Shown here one piece after another: positions 50,326 to 59,483 of a stretch of DNA of 64,000 nt. The number at the start of each line of letters is the position of its first letter. Position 1 is the first letter of the stretch. This stretch comes from Amycolatopsis sp. CA-230715 (GTDB lineage Bacteria > Actinomycetota > Actinomycetes > Mycobacteriales > Pseudonocardiaceae), in the NCBI RefSeq assembly GCF_018736145.1, contig NZ_CP059997.1, forward strand, positions 10,167,501-10,231,500. The letters are read 5' to 3'. The position numbers and the translations under genes were made by a program. Below the pieces are notes generated by a model that saw only the letters and a program-made list of their open reading frames with translations, did not search any database and was not told the origin of the DNA.

Positions 50326-51188
50326 TGCGGATATTCGACCCGCACATCCACATGACCTCGCGCACCACCGACGACTACGAGGCGATGCACGCGGCCGGCG
50401 TGCGCGCGCTCGTCGAGCCCGCGTTCTGGCTCGGGCAGCCGCGCACCGGTGTCGCTTCGTTCACCGACTACTTCGACTCGCTGATCGGCTGGGAGCGCTT
50501 CCGCGCGGCCCAGTTCGGCATCCGCCACCACTGCACGATCGCGCTGAACCCCAAGGAGGCCAACGATCCGCGCTGCCGCGAGGTGCTCGACGTGCTGCCC
50601 CGCTACCTGGCTAAGGACGGTGTGGTCGCGGTCGGCGAGGTCGGCTACGACTCGATGACCCGGGACGAGGACGAGGTGTTCGCCCGCCAGCTGGAGCTGG
50701 CCAAGGACCACGAGCTGCCGGTACTGGTGCACACCCCGCACCGGGACAAGCTCGAGGGCACCAAGCGGACGCTGGACCTGGTGCGCGAGTCCGGCATCCC
50801 GGTCGAGCGCGTGCTGGTCGACCACCTCAACGAGGTCACCGTGGACATCGTGGCCGATTCCGGGGCGTGGCTGGGCTTTTCCGTCTACCCCGACACCAAG
50901 ATGGACGAGCACCGGATGGTGACGATCCTGCGGGAGCACGGCCTGGCGCGCAAGATCGTCAACTCCGCCGCCGACTGGGGTCGCTCGGATCCGTTGAAAA
51001 CACTGAAGACCGGGCAGGCGATGCTCGCCAGCGGGTACGACGAGTCCGATGTGGACACCGTGCTCTGGCAGAACCCGGTGGACTTCTTCGCGCAGAGCGG
51101 CAGGCTGACGCTCGACCCGCTGCCCGGGTTCGAGGGCGCCGCGGGCGAGTTCGAGGGCAATTCCGTGCTCCGGGGCGGGCGCGAATGA
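50325..51188 (+). CDS. TatD-family metal hydrolase (EboB-like)
   Basis: The 287-residue TIM-barrel hydrolase has metal ligands MRIFDPHIHMTSRTT (HxH), VAVGEVGYDSMTRDE (Glu), PVLVHTPHRDK (His), VLVDHLNEVT (His) and NSAADWGRSD (Asp). TatD proteins are usually nucleases or phosphoesterases; the ebo-cluster branch is distinct and its substrate is unknown. ATG 50325 overlaps the previous TGA by one base. Cytoplasmic. Confidence 0.88.
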   Translation: MRIFDPHIHMTSRTTDDYEAMHAAGVRALVEPAFWLGQPRTGVASFTDYFDSLIGWERFRAAQFGIRHHCTIALNPKEANDPRCREVLDVLPRYLAKDGVVAVGEVGYDSMTRDEDEVFARQLELAKDHELPVLVHTPHRDKLEGTKRTLDLVRESGIPVERVLVDHLNEVTVDIVADSGAWLGFSVYPDTKMDEHRMVTILREHGLARKIVNSAADWGRSDPLKTLKTGQAMLASGYDESDVDTVLWQNPVDFFAQSGRLTLDPLPGFEGAAGEFEGNSVLRGGRE

Positions 51189-52267
51189 TCTCCTACTGCA
51201 CCAACGTGCACCCGGCCGAAGACCTCGAAGGCATACTCGCCCAGCTCGACCGCTATTCGGTCCGCGTGCGCGAGTATTGCGACGAGGACCTGCTCGGTGT
51301 CGGGCTGTGGCTTGCCGCGCCGGTCGCGCGCGGGCTCGCCGAAAACCGCGACGTGCTGGCGAAGTTCCGTGCGGAACTCGACGCGCGCGGGCTCGGGGTG
51401 TGCACGCTCAACGCCTTCCCGTACGGCGGTTTCCACGACGAGGTGGTCAAACGCGCGGTCTACCATCCGAAGTGGACGGAGCGGGCGCGCCTGCGGTACA
51501 CGCTCGACTGCGTGACCGTGCTGGGCGGGCTGCTCGCCGAGGACGCGGCGTACGGCAGCATTTCGACCTTGCCACTGGCCTGGCGCGAACCGTGGGCCCC
51601 GGCGGACGACGACGCGGCCACGCGGGCGCTCGCCACGCTGACCGAGGTGCTCGACCGCGGCGAACGCCCGATCCGGCTGGCCGTCGAACCCGAGCCCGGC
51701 TGTGTGCTGGACACCGTCGCCGACGCGCTGCGCTGGTTGTCCGGCAGGGTCGATCCGGCGCACATCGGGCTCTGCCTGGACACCTGCCACCTCGCGGTGT
51801 CCTTCGCCGACCCGGCGGCCACCCTGCGGCAGATCGCCGAAGCCGGGTTCGACGTGGTGAAGGTGCAGGCGTCGGCCGCACTGCACGTCGCCGAGCCCGC
51901 GGCCGAGTGCGCGCGGGCCGCGCTGGCCGCCTTCGCCGAACCGCGGTACCTGCACCAGGTGCGCGAACGCGCGGCGGACGGCACGGTGCTGGCCTCGGAC
52001 GACCTGCCCGCGGCCGATCTCCCCGCGCGGGGGCCGTGGCGCGTCCACTTCCACGTTCCCCTGCACACCGCCCCGCCCGCGCCGCTGAGCGGCACCACCG
52101 ATGTGCTGCGCGCGGTGTTCGCCGGGCTCCGCGGAGACCCGCACGTCGAGGTCGAGACCTACACCTGGACCGTGCTGCCGGGCGGGGTGGACGACCTCGC
52201 CCGCGGCATCGCCGCCGAGCTGCGCTGGGCGCGCGGGGAACTGGACTCCGGAAGGGCCGCTTCATGA
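51185..52267 (+). CDS. eboE: metabolite traffic protein EboE
   Basis: This 360-residue protein is a xylose-isomerase-like TIM barrel. It contains ISYCTNVHPAEDLEGILAQL, LGVCTLNAFPYGGFHDEVVK, IRLAVEPEPGCVLDTVADAL and IGLCLDTCHLAVSFADPAAT, with metal ligands expected at the Glu, Asp and His in these. The opening YCTNVHPAED is characteristic of EboE. The family is linked in cyanobacteria to export of the scytonemin precursor to the periplasm. ATGA-coupled on both sides. Confidence 0.9.
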   Translation: MISYCTNVHPAEDLEGILAQLDRYSVRVREYCDEDLLGVGLWLAAPVARGLAENRDVLAKFRAELDARGLGVCTLNAFPYGGFHDEVVKRAVYHPKWTERARLRYTLDCVTVLGGLLAEDAAYGSISTLPLAWREPWAPADDDAATRALATLTEVLDRGERPIRLAVEPEPGCVLDTVADALRWLSGRVDPAHIGLCLDTCHLAVSFADPAATLRQIAEAGFDVVKVQASAALHVAEPAAECARAALAAFAEPRYLHQVRERAADGTVLASDDLPAADLPARGPWRVHFHVPLHTAPPAPLSGTTDVLRAVFAGLRGDPHVEVETYTWTVLPGGVDDLARGIAAELRWARGELDSGRAAS

Positions 52268-53637
52268 AACCCCTCGTGGTGCTCGACGTCGTAGGGCTGA
52301 CCCCCAAGGCGCTGCGGCACATGCCGCGGTTGGCCGCGCTGGCCGACCGCGGCTGGCTGGCCGAGCTGGGCACCGTGCTGCCCGCGGTCACGTGCAGCGC
52401 CCAGTCCACCTTCCTCACCGGGCTGCTGCCCGCCCGGCACGGCATCGTCGGCAACGGCTGGTACTTCCGCGATCTCGGCGAGATCTTCCTGTGGCGCCAG
52501 CACAACCGGCTCGTACGGGGCGAAAAGCTCTGGGAGACCGCGCGTTCCGCGTGCCACGGCTACACCTCGGCCAACGTGTGCTGGTGGTACGCGATGGGCA
52601 TGACCACCGACGTCACCGTGACCCCCCGGCCGATCTACCACGCCGACGGCCGCAAGTCGCCCGACGCCTACGTGCGCCCGGCCGGGCTGCACGACCAGCT
52701 GACCGCGGAGCTGGGAACCTTCCCGCTGTTCCAGTACTGGGGCCCGACGGCGTCACTGGCCTCCAGCAGGTGGATCATCGGCGCCGCCCGCAAACTGCTC
52801 AGGGAACGCAGTCCCGATCTCCTCCTGACCTACGTGCCGCACCTGGACTACGACCACCAGCGCTTCGGCCCGGACGACCCGCGTTCGGCGGCCGCCGCAC
52901 GCGAACTGGACGACGCGCTGGCCCCGCTGCTCGACGACGCGCTCGACCGGGGTGCCTCCGTGGTCGCGCTCAGCGAATACGGCATCACCGGCGTCAGCCG
53001 CCCGGTCGACATCAACCGCGCGCTACGCCGCGAGGGCGTGCTGGAGGTCTACACCCAGGCCGGTATGGAGTACCTCGACCCGTGGGCGTCGCGAGCCTTC
53101 GCCGTCGCCGATCACCAGGTCGCGCAGGTCTACGTGCGGGACCCCGCCGATCTGGCACGGGTGCGGGCGGTGCTCGGCGAGCTGGCCGGGGTGGACGAGG
53201 TCCTCGACCGCGAGGCGCAGGCCAGGTACGGCCTCGACCACGAGCGCGCCGGTGACCTGGTCGCGGTGGCCGAACCGGACGCGTGGTTCACCTACTACTA
53301 CTGGACCGACGACGACCGCGCGCCGGACTTCGCGCGCGGCGTGGAGATCCACCGCAAACCGGGCTACGACCCGGCGGAGCTGTTCTTCGACCCCGCGGAC
53401 CGGCTCGCGAAGGCCAAGGCGGGGGTGAACCTGGCGAAGAAGTTCGCCGGGCTGCGGTACGCGATGAACGTGGTCCCCACCGATCCGCGCTGGGTGCGCG
53501 GTTCGCACGGCAGGCTGCCGGACAATGCCGGGGACGGTCCGGTGCTGCTCTGCTCGGACCGCGCCGCCGAGCCGCCAGGCAGGCTGGCCGCCACCGAGGT
53601 GCACCCGCTGCTGCTGTCCCTGCAGGGGTTCCGCTGA
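52264..53637 (+). CDS. alkaline phosphatase-fold phosphodiesterase (EboF-like)
   Basis: The 457-residue protein is of the nucleotide pyrophosphatase/phosphodiesterase type. It contains LVVLDVVGLTPKALRHMPRL, the nucleophile Thr in PAVTCSAQSTFLTGLLPARH, then GIVGNGWYFRD, LTYVPHLDYDHQRFGPDD (metal ligands) and VALSEYGITGV, VADHQVAQVYV. It would hydrolyse a phosphodiester or sulfate ester. Last gene of the ebo operon, coupled by ATGA. No signal peptide is seen, so it probably acts in the cytoplasm. Confidence 0.87.
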   Translation: MKPLVVLDVVGLTPKALRHMPRLAALADRGWLAELGTVLPAVTCSAQSTFLTGLLPARHGIVGNGWYFRDLGEIFLWRQHNRLVRGEKLWETARSACHGYTSANVCWWYAMGMTTDVTVTPRPIYHADGRKSPDAYVRPAGLHDQLTAELGTFPLFQYWGPTASLASSRWIIGAARKLLRERSPDLLLTYVPHLDYDHQRFGPDDPRSAAAARELDDALAPLLDDALDRGASVVALSEYGITGVSRPVDINRALRREGVLEVYTQAGMEYLDPWASRAFAVADHQVAQVYVRDPADLARVRAVLGELAGVDEVLDREAQARYGLDHERAGDLVAVAEPDAWFTYYYWTDDDRAPDFARGVEIHRKPGYDPAELFFDPADRLAKAKAGVNLAKKFAGLRYAMNVVPTDPRWVRGSHGRLPDNAGDGPVLLCSDRAAEPPGRLAATEVHPLLLSLQGFR

Positions 53638-53676
53638 CGACCGAGACCGTCCACAGTGTCCGTCCGGTGTGGAGTG

Positions 53677-53940
53677 TCAGAGCTCCGGGCGGGGGAAGGG
53701 AAACGGGCGGCAGTGCTCGCACCCGAGCCCGTACGACAGGTCCTCCGTCGACGATCGTGTCGCGACATCCGCGAAATGGCTCGCGATCGCCTGCAGGATC
53801 TCGTTGGCCGATCGGAGCTCCGCCGCTTCCCGCTCCAGGCGGACGATCCGGAGATCGGTCACGTTCGAGGTGGTGTGGTCCGGCTCCGCCCGTTCCGGCG
53901 GGCGCCCGTCGCCGTGCTCCCGGTTCCAGGGCTGCGCCAT
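53677..53940 (-). CDS. small protein with IS3 OrfA-like coiled coil, 87 aa
   Basis: GAGGAGG precedes ATG 53940. Residues about 30-58 (RIVRLEREAAELRSANEILQ, then AIASHFA) match the leucine-zipper end of IS3-type OrfA proteins. There is no HTH before it, and a CEHC pair sits near the C-terminus. The gene is complete with a good ribosome-binding site. It is more likely a domesticated or independent small coiled-coil protein than a transposase relic, but this is uncertain. Convergent with the ebo operon. Confidence 0.55.
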   Translation of the reverse strand: MAQPWNREHGDGRPPERAEPDHTTSNVTDLRIVRLEREAAELRSANEILQAIASHFADVATRSSTEDLSYGLGCEHCRPFPFPRPEL

Positions 53941-53983
53941 GACATCCTCCTCGTTCACTGTGGCTCGGTCCCGCGCCCGGAGG

Positions 53984-54721
53984 TCACCCGGCCTTGCGCA
54001 CCGACGCCTCTCCTCGGTCCGACTGCACCAGCACCGTCCGCTTGCTCGCCGCGTCGCTCGGTGGCGAGCCGCTGATGCCCTGCCCGTCGATCCGGTAGGT
54101 CTCCGGACCGGCGGGCAGGGTCACGGTGGCCGAGCCCCCGGTGGACTTCGCTTCGATCCGTTCCGGAGGGACGGCGAAGGACAGCGACACGGTTCCGTCC
54201 GCCACCGCCACCGCGGACACGCGCGGGGAGCGGCCGCCCGTGACCGTGATCCCGCCGCCCTCGGCGTCGATCGCGAGAACGCCGCTCGGCTGGTCGAGAT
54301 CGAGCACGCCGTCCGCGCGCAAGGTGGCGGTGATGTTCCCGGCGAGGCCGACGCCCCGCACGTGCCCACCGGAGCTCTTCAGGTCGATCGCCACGCCCGG
54401 CGGCACGTGCACGGTGTGGCTGCCCGCGCAGTAGACCGACCCGCCGCCGCATTCCACCCACAGCTTCAGCACCGTGCCGTCGAGCCCCATCGAGGACCCG
54501 TTGCGCCCGGCGTCCTCGCTCAACGTCCGATCGACGCCGATCTTCCCCGGCGCCCCGTTGTCGATCGTCACCGTGCTCTCGCGCGCGTCGATCGTCAACG
54601 TGGGGCCGGAAAAGGCGAAGCTCTGCGAATCCGCGACGCTCTTTCCCTGACCGCACGCGCTCAGTGCCGCGGCGAGGCACACCACGCTCAGCGCACTCAT
54701 CACAATTCTTTGGAACGACAC
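53984..54721 (-). CDS. adhesin-like lipoprotein (DUF4097-type beta-helix)
   Basis: GTG 54721 is favoured by GGAG upstream. The N-terminus ends MSALSVVCLAAALSAC, a lipobox. The mature protein is beta-repeat rich: LTIDARESTVTIDNG, VDLKSSGGHVRGVGL-like turns (VAIDLKSSGGHVRGVGLAGN), LDLDQPSGVLAIDAEGGGIT. This layout resembles DUF4097/putative auto-transporter adhesin domains, found in LiaX-type envelope proteins. A paralogue lies at 59484. It is downstream of a two-component system and may be its target or sensor partner. Confidence 0.7.
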   Translation of the reverse strand: MSFQRIVMSALSVVCLAAALSACGQGKSVADSQSFAFSGPTLTIDARESTVTIDNGAPGKIGVDRTLSEDAGRNGSSMGLDGTVLKLWVECGGGSVYCAGSHTVHVPPGVAIDLKSSGGHVRGVGLAGNITATLRADGVLDLDQPSGVLAIDAEGGGITVTGGRSPRVSAVAVADGTVSLSFAVPPERIEAKSTGGSATVTLPAGPETYRIDGQGISGSPPSDAASKRTVLVQSDRGEASVRKAG

Positions 54722-54817
54722 CGAATTCTTTCTCCGGAGGGGACAGCGAACATCACCCAGCATGCTCGACCGGGCACGCGGTGACATCTGCCGTTCGGCA
54801 GAGATCGCACCGCCGGT

Positions 54818-56023
54818 TCAGCCGGAAAGCCGCCTGCCGCGATTCCCCGGCTGCTCGGGCACGGGCAGCGAGCCACGCACCCCCCACCCCGTGCGCACCG
54901 GCCCGGTGCACAACGTTCCCCCCAGCGTCTCGAACCGGTCGCGCAACCCGGCGAGGCCCGTACCGCCGCCCGTGCGCGCGAGCTTCGGCCCCCGCCCGCC
55001 GCCGTCGTCGACGACCGACAGCTCCAGCGCTGGCCCGTCGGCGAACGCCACGCTGACCGCCACCTTCGTCGCCGCGGGGGCGTGCCTGCGCACGTTCGTC
55101 AGCGCCTCCAGCACGAGCGTGTACGCCGTCGCGTCGGCCTCCCTGTCGAGCCTGCCGGGCGCGGCCTCGTCCATGGCGAACTCCACGCGGGCCGCCGCGT
55201 TGGCGGCGAACCGGTCGACCAGCTCGGGCAGATCGCCGACGCCGTACAGCCGGGCGGGACGCGCGTCCTGGGCGGAGGCGGGGTCCCGGAGCGCCTGGAG
55301 CGTGCGGTCCATCGACTCCAGCGCACGGAGACCCGCTTCTTCCACGCGTGCGAACAACGCGCGCGCTTCCCGTTCGTCGTACTGCGCGAACTGGGCGGCC
55401 TGCACCTCGACCACGATCCCGGTGACCTCGTGGGCGACGAAGTCGTGGAGATCGCGGGCGACCTCGAGCCGTTGCTCGCGGCGCGCGTCCGAGACGGCGT
55501 TGACCCTTCGCGCGTCGAGCGAGCGAAGGTAGGCGCCTACCCCGATCGCGTAGGCGAGCGGGAACACGACCAGCGCCAGCAGGATCACCGAGTCGTCCCA
55601 CTCGACCGACGGGTTGCGCGCGGTGAACCGCAGCGGGAGCGCGAGCGCGGTGAGCCCGGCCAGCGTCGCGACGGCGACCACCCGGTTCGAGGGCACCACC
55701 CTGATCACCCTGCCGAGCAGGACCAGCAGCGCGGCCAGTTCGAACGGCAGCCACAGCACGGCCATCGTCGGCGTGTCGACGTAGCACGTGTCCACCAGCA
55801 AGGACACCGCCGAGCAGGCGGCAACCGCGGCCGGGAAGCCGACCCGCCCCGACGGCCAGCGCCAGATCGCGACGCACACGGCGACCAGCGCGGACACCGC
55901 GGCGGGCACGACACCGGCGGGCCCGACCGACGCGGGGCCGAGGAAGAACACCGCGGCCACGGTGCACCACAGCCCGCGCCTGCGCCAGAAGCGCGGGCGG
56001 GCCGCCGCACCCCGTCTATCCAC
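54818..56023 (-). CDS. sensor histidine kinase (HisKA_3/LuxR-type system)
   Basis: The 401-residue protein has about five membrane helices in the first 165 residues (LWCTVAAVFFLGPASV ... VILLALVVFPLAYAIGVGAY). The HisKA_3 dimerisation domain has phospho-acceptor His in LEVARDLHDFVAHEVTGIVV. The HATPase domain (VLEALTNVRRHA, LSVVDDGGGRGP, GGGTGLAGLRDRFETLGG) completes it. It starts right after the stop of the response regulator gene, so they are one operon. Its short extracellular loops suggest sensing within the membrane, as in LiaS-like kinases. Confidence 0.92.
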   Translation of the reverse strand: MDRRGAAARPRFWRRRGLWCTVAAVFFLGPASVGPAGVVPAAVSALVAVCVAIWRWPSGRVGFPAAVAACSAVSLLVDTCYVDTPTMAVLWLPFELAALLVLLGRVIRVVPSNRVVAVATLAGLTALALPLRFTARNPSVEWDDSVILLALVVFPLAYAIGVGAYLRSLDARRVNAVSDARREQRLEVARDLHDFVAHEVTGIVVEVQAAQFAQYDEREARALFARVEEAGLRALESMDRTLQALRDPASAQDARPARLYGVGDLPELVDRFAANAAARVEFAMDEAAPGRLDREADATAYTLVLEALTNVRRHAPAATKVAVSVAFADGPALELSVVDDGGGRGPKLARTGGGTGLAGLRDRFETLGGTLCTGPVRTGWGVRGSLPVPEQPGNRGRRLSG

Positions 56024-56683
56024 TTAGGACGCCTGACTGCGCGCGTAGCCCATTTCGTAGGCCCACACGGCGATCCCGACGCGGTTGCGCACGCCCAGCT
56101 TGCGCTGGATCGCCGCGACGTGCGTCTTGACCGTGCCGGCCGAGATGAACAGCTCGGCGCCGATGTCGGCGTTCGTCCGGCCCTGCGCCACCTTGCCCGA
56201 GATCTCGATCTCGCGTTCGGTCAACGGCTCGGCGGGCGTCCGCGGACTCGGCTTCGCGTCGGTCACGTGCCGCAGCAGGCGCACCGTGATCGACGGGCTG
56301 ATCAGGCTGTCGCCGTTCATCGCCGCGCGCACCGCCTCGACCAGCAGCGGCGGACCGGACCGCTTCAGCAGGAAGCCCGAGGCACCGTTCCGCAAGGCAG
56401 GGTAGACATATTCGTCGAGATCGAACGTGGTCACCACGACCACCCTGACCGGCGTGACCGCGTCGGGCCCGGCCAGCTTCCTGGTGACCTCGAGCCCGTC
56501 CAGCCTCGGCATGCGGATGTCCATCAACGCCACGTCGGGCCGGTACCGCTCGGCGAGCTCCAGCGCCGTCACCCCGTCCGCCGCCTCGCACACCACTTCC
56601 ATGTCCGGCTGGCTTTCCAGCACCCGGCGCATTCCCCGCCGCACCATTTCCTGGTCGTCCGCGACCAGCAACCGAATAGTCAC
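56024..56683 (-). CDS. LuxR/NarL-type response regulator
   Basis: GTG 56683 overlaps the upstream gene by 4 bases. The receiver domain has Asp-Asp in LLVADDQEMVRRGM, the phospho-acceptor Asp in DVALMDIRMPRLDGLEV, and Lys in GFLLKRSGPP. The C-terminal LuxR HTH has LTEREIEISGKVAQGRTNAD followed by IGAELFISAGTVKTHVAAIQ. Length 219 is typical. The partner kinase is immediately downstream. Confidence 0.93.
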   Translation of the reverse strand: MTIRLLVADDQEMVRRGMRRVLESQPDMEVVCEAADGVTALELAERYRPDVALMDIRMPRLDGLEVTRKLAGPDAVTPVRVVVVTTFDLDEYVYPALRNGASGFLLKRSGPPLLVEAVRAAMNGDSLISPSITVRLLRHVTDAKPSPRTPAEPLTEREIEISGKVAQGRTNADIGAELFISAGTVKTHVAAIQRKLGVRNRVGIAVWAYEMGYARSQAS

Positions 56684-57618
56684 GAAACGTGAGTGTTCCA
56701 CACCTCGCGCGGCCTCGGCACCGTCGTACCGGCGGTTTCGACCGGCGCCGCGGGTTCGTGGCTCTGCGCCAGCGCGCGTCCCAGCGGCGTCAGCTCGTGC
56801 AACGCCATCGTCCGCTGACGGGTGGTCGTGATGAGCCCGGAACGCCGCAGCACGGCGGCGTGCTTGCTCGCCCCCGCCACCGAGATGCCGAGCCGTTCGG
56901 CGAGCATCCCGGTGCTGCAGCCGGTTTTCAGCGCGTGCAAGGCGGCCGCCCTGGTGTGCCCGACCAGATCGCCGAGTGCCTGGTCGTCCGGTTCCCGCGA
57001 CTCCCAGAGCTCCGCCTTCATCGCCGCGTCGATCGGGAACGCGAGCCCCCGCTGCCCCTGTTCGCCCACCCCGTCCACCACCAGGCACGAGCGGTCGTGC
57101 AGGAAGAAGGACGGGCTCAGCAGGAGACCCCGCCCGCCGAGGTGGACGTCGATGTCCGGACCGTGGTGCAGTTCGAGCACCGGCGGGTTCCAGTGCAGCC
57201 TCGGGTGCAGCGAGCCGAACAAGCTCTCGAGGCCGTTGGCGATCACGATCCGGCCCCTCGCGTCGCGAACCTGTTCCAGGTGCGTGTGGATCCTGCCCCA
57301 GTACGGCAGCACGACCGTCCGGCAGAACTCCGCGATCGCCGCGGCCCCGCGACCGGCGAACGGCGCGTCGCCGCGCTCCGGCCCGCCGGGACCGACCAGC
57401 CGGAGCAGCGAGGGCAGCGGCCCGTGCTCGCGGAGCACCCATTCGAACCGCGCCGCCGCGCCGAGTTCGGCGCGCACGCGCTTCGCCCACGGGCGCAGTG
57501 CCACGGTGTCGTCGCCGCCGAGCAGGTTCAGCGCGAACACGCTTTCGGTGAGGGGACCGAGGTCCGAAACCATCCGCAGTCTCGCGAGATCCTCGACCGT
57601 GAAGTGGATGCGCAACAT
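56680..57618 (-). CDS. ArsR-like winged-helix regulator with large N-terminal domain (copy 1)
   Basis: The 312-residue protein has an N-terminal domain of about 220 residues (MLRIHFTVEDLARLRMVSDL, then LHPRLHWNPPVLELHHG and GRGLLLSPSFFLHDRSCLVV). A C-terminal ArsR-type HTH follows (LKTGCSTGMLAERLGISVAG and ASKHAAVLRRSGLITTTRQR). It overlaps the response regulator, so the three genes form an operon. A clear paralogue lies just upstream at 57801-58700. The N-terminal domain resembles the DUF5937-type sensors of these regulators; the ligand is unknown. Confidence 0.85.
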   Translation of the reverse strand: MLRIHFTVEDLARLRMVSDLGPLTESVFALNLLGGDDTVALRPWAKRVRAELGAAARFEWVLREHGPLPSLLRLVGPGGPERGDAPFAGRGAAAIAEFCRTVVLPYWGRIHTHLEQVRDARGRIVIANGLESLFGSLHPRLHWNPPVLELHHGPDIDVHLGGRGLLLSPSFFLHDRSCLVVDGVGEQGQRGLAFPIDAAMKAELWESREPDDQALGDLVGHTRAAALHALKTGCSTGMLAERLGISVAGASKHAAVLRRSGLITTTRQRTMALHELTPLGRALAQSHEPAAPVETAGTTVPRPREVWNTHVS

Positions 57619-57800
57619 CAGTAGCCCCCTCCTGAGCGCGAGGGGCCGCGCACTACCTCACCCCAGTGGTGCCGCAGGCCCCCGACACTTCCTCGTGTCC
57701 TCCTCGCGAGTTTCCCGGCGAACCGTGATCTTCCTCCACCGGATTGACTCTCGGGTGAAATTGGGGCGCCGCTCGAAAGGCGCACTCGTCCGGCGCTGGT

Positions 57801-58700
57801 TCAGACCGGCACCGACTGCCTCGACCCGAGCGCGCCCGCGACCGCGCCGTTCTGCATCAGCGCGACACCCAGCGAGGTCAACGTGTGCAGCGCGGTGTTG
57901 CGGTTCCTGGTCGTCGTCACCAGCCCGGCCTTGCGCAGCACGGTCGCGTGCTTGCTCGCGCCCGCGAGCGAAATTCCCAGCCGCTGCGACAACGCCCCCG
58001 TGGTGCAGCTCTCGGTCAGCGCGAACAGCGCGGCCGCGCGGGTCGCGCCCACCAGCGCACCGAGCACCTGCTCGTTCGGCTCGCTCTCGCCGCCGGGATC
58101 GGTGAGCGCCGCCAGGTCGACCTGCGCGGGAAAGGCGATCACCGGCATCCCGGACTCCTTTTCGGCGCGGAGCACGACCGGGCCGGTGCCGGACAGGAAC
58201 GCGGACGGGCACAACAGCAAACCCTTGCCGTCGAGGCGGATCTCCCCGTCCGGCTCGTCGGGCAGTTCGAGCGCGGGCGCGTTCCACCGCACGCGGGGAT
58301 GCAGAGCGCCGAGCACCGCTTCGACACCACCGCTGATCGCGAGCCGCCCGCGCGTTTCGCGATCGGTCTCCAGCTGTCCGTGCAATCGGCTCCAGTGGGG
58401 CAGCACGGCGACCCGGCAGAACGCGAGCACCGTGTTCAGCTGTTTCGACGGCGAGGCGTCACGTCGTCTTTCGAGCAGCCAGAGCAGATCGGGCACCGGA
58501 CGGCCGTCCCTGATCAGCTGGTGCACCTCCGCCAGCCGGTCCCCCAGCCTGGCGCCGGTCCGCCGTCGCCATCCTTCGAGCGCCGGTCCGCCGCGTCTGC
58601 CGAAGGCGTCCAAGGCGAAAACGCTTTCCGCGACCGGCCCCAGACCCGGCGTCATCCTCAGGCGTACGAAGTCTTCGAGCGTGAACACCACGCGCAGCAC
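57801..58700 (-). CDS. ArsR-like winged-helix regulator (copy 2)
   Basis: GTG 58700 has AAAGGGGGG just upstream, which fixes the start. The 299-residue protein aligns along its length with copy 1. Compare LRVVFTLEDFVRLRMTPGLG, LHPRVRWNAPALELPDEPDG and GKGLLLCPSAFLSGTGPVVL, and the HTH LTESCTTGALSQRLGISLAG with ASKHATVLRKAGLVTTTRNR. The tandem arrangement indicates duplication. A 180-base gap to copy 1 implies separate promoters. Confidence 0.85.
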   Translation of the reverse strand: MLRVVFTLEDFVRLRMTPGLGPVAESVFALDAFGRRGGPALEGWRRRTGARLGDRLAEVHQLIRDGRPVPDLLWLLERRRDASPSKQLNTVLAFCRVAVLPHWSRLHGQLETDRETRGRLAISGGVEAVLGALHPRVRWNAPALELPDEPDGEIRLDGKGLLLCPSAFLSGTGPVVLRAEKESGMPVIAFPAQVDLAALTDPGGESEPNEQVLGALVGATRAAALFALTESCTTGALSQRLGISLAGASKHATVLRKAGLVTTTRNRNTALHTLTSLGVALMQNGAVAGALGSRQSVPV

Positions 58701-58719
58701 TAGACCCCCCTTTGCAGTC

Positions 58720-59483
58720 AATTGGCGACCGGCCACCTTTCGAAATGGCGAACCGATCAGCCGACCGACGGGCGGTCCGGCCCTGCGTGACGGGAATCGA
58801 GTCCCCCGCGCTTGCACCTCCCCAGGCTCCAGCAACGTTCCGCCGTTGGAACCACCCTCACCCGAAAGTTAACACAACACAGAAGTTATTACTAGGTGTA
58901 ATAGGCCATCTGGATCACATCCAAGCTCTTCATTCCATCGAGCGACGTGGCACCGACTCGACAACAGAACGTGATAGTTCCCTGTCCGCTGCGTTATCGG
59001 CGCGAGATCCGCGTTCGCCCGCCCGGGGTGTCGCCGTTGTCCGGAACGTCCCGCGCGGCCGAGGACCACCTGCCGCACGGGCCCGAGCACCGGAACCAGC
59101 CCGCACGGCCGCTGGAGCAGGGCATTCACCGGATCCCGCGCTCGCGGCGCCGGGTCACGCGACCGGTTGGGCTGATCGTGGTACCACGATCAGCCCAACC
59201 GGTCGCGTGAACTGCGAAAACGGGGCTTCGCCGCCGTGAATAGGCATTGCGGAAACCTATTCCCGCATTATTCCCGAACAGCTCGCGCGGCCGCGGTGTT
59301 CACCGCTACCGCGAAAACGAAGCAAACCATCGTATCGGAGAGTTCCGGTGCCTGCCTAATGGGTCCGGCCCGCCCGGCACGCCCCTGGCGGAAACTCTGG
59401 CCGAACGGCCGAGGCGGCGCGGGCGCGCGGACAATACAGTCGCCGTCGTACCAGGCCCCTCAATTCGTCCAGGAGTAGTTCGC
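58720..59483. other. intergenic region between divergent regulator and lipoprotein genes
   Basis: About 0.76 kb carries no supportable gene. An AT-rich patch at about 58870-58910 probably holds the promoter of the ArsR-like copy 2. A 56-bp perfect palindrome lies at 59155-59210. The lipoprotein ribosome-binding site is at 59471. Confidence 0.45.
59155..59210. repeat. 56-bp perfect palindrome
   Basis: Every base from 59155 to 59210 equals its reverse complement, with centre GGTACC at 59180-59185. As RNA it would form a 26-bp stem with a 4-base loop on either strand. It stands between divergent genes, not convergent ones, and has no U-tract. Confidence 0.9.

Noticed and set aside
53650..53673. 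Inverted repeat TCCACA/TGTGGA between the ebo operon and the convergent small gene
   Set aside because: Only 6 bp with a long loop and no U-tract; too weak to call a terminator.
58869..59129. Minus-strand 86-codon frame in the intergenic region
   Set aside because: No ribosome-binding site, no motif, and it covers the AT-rich promoter patch.
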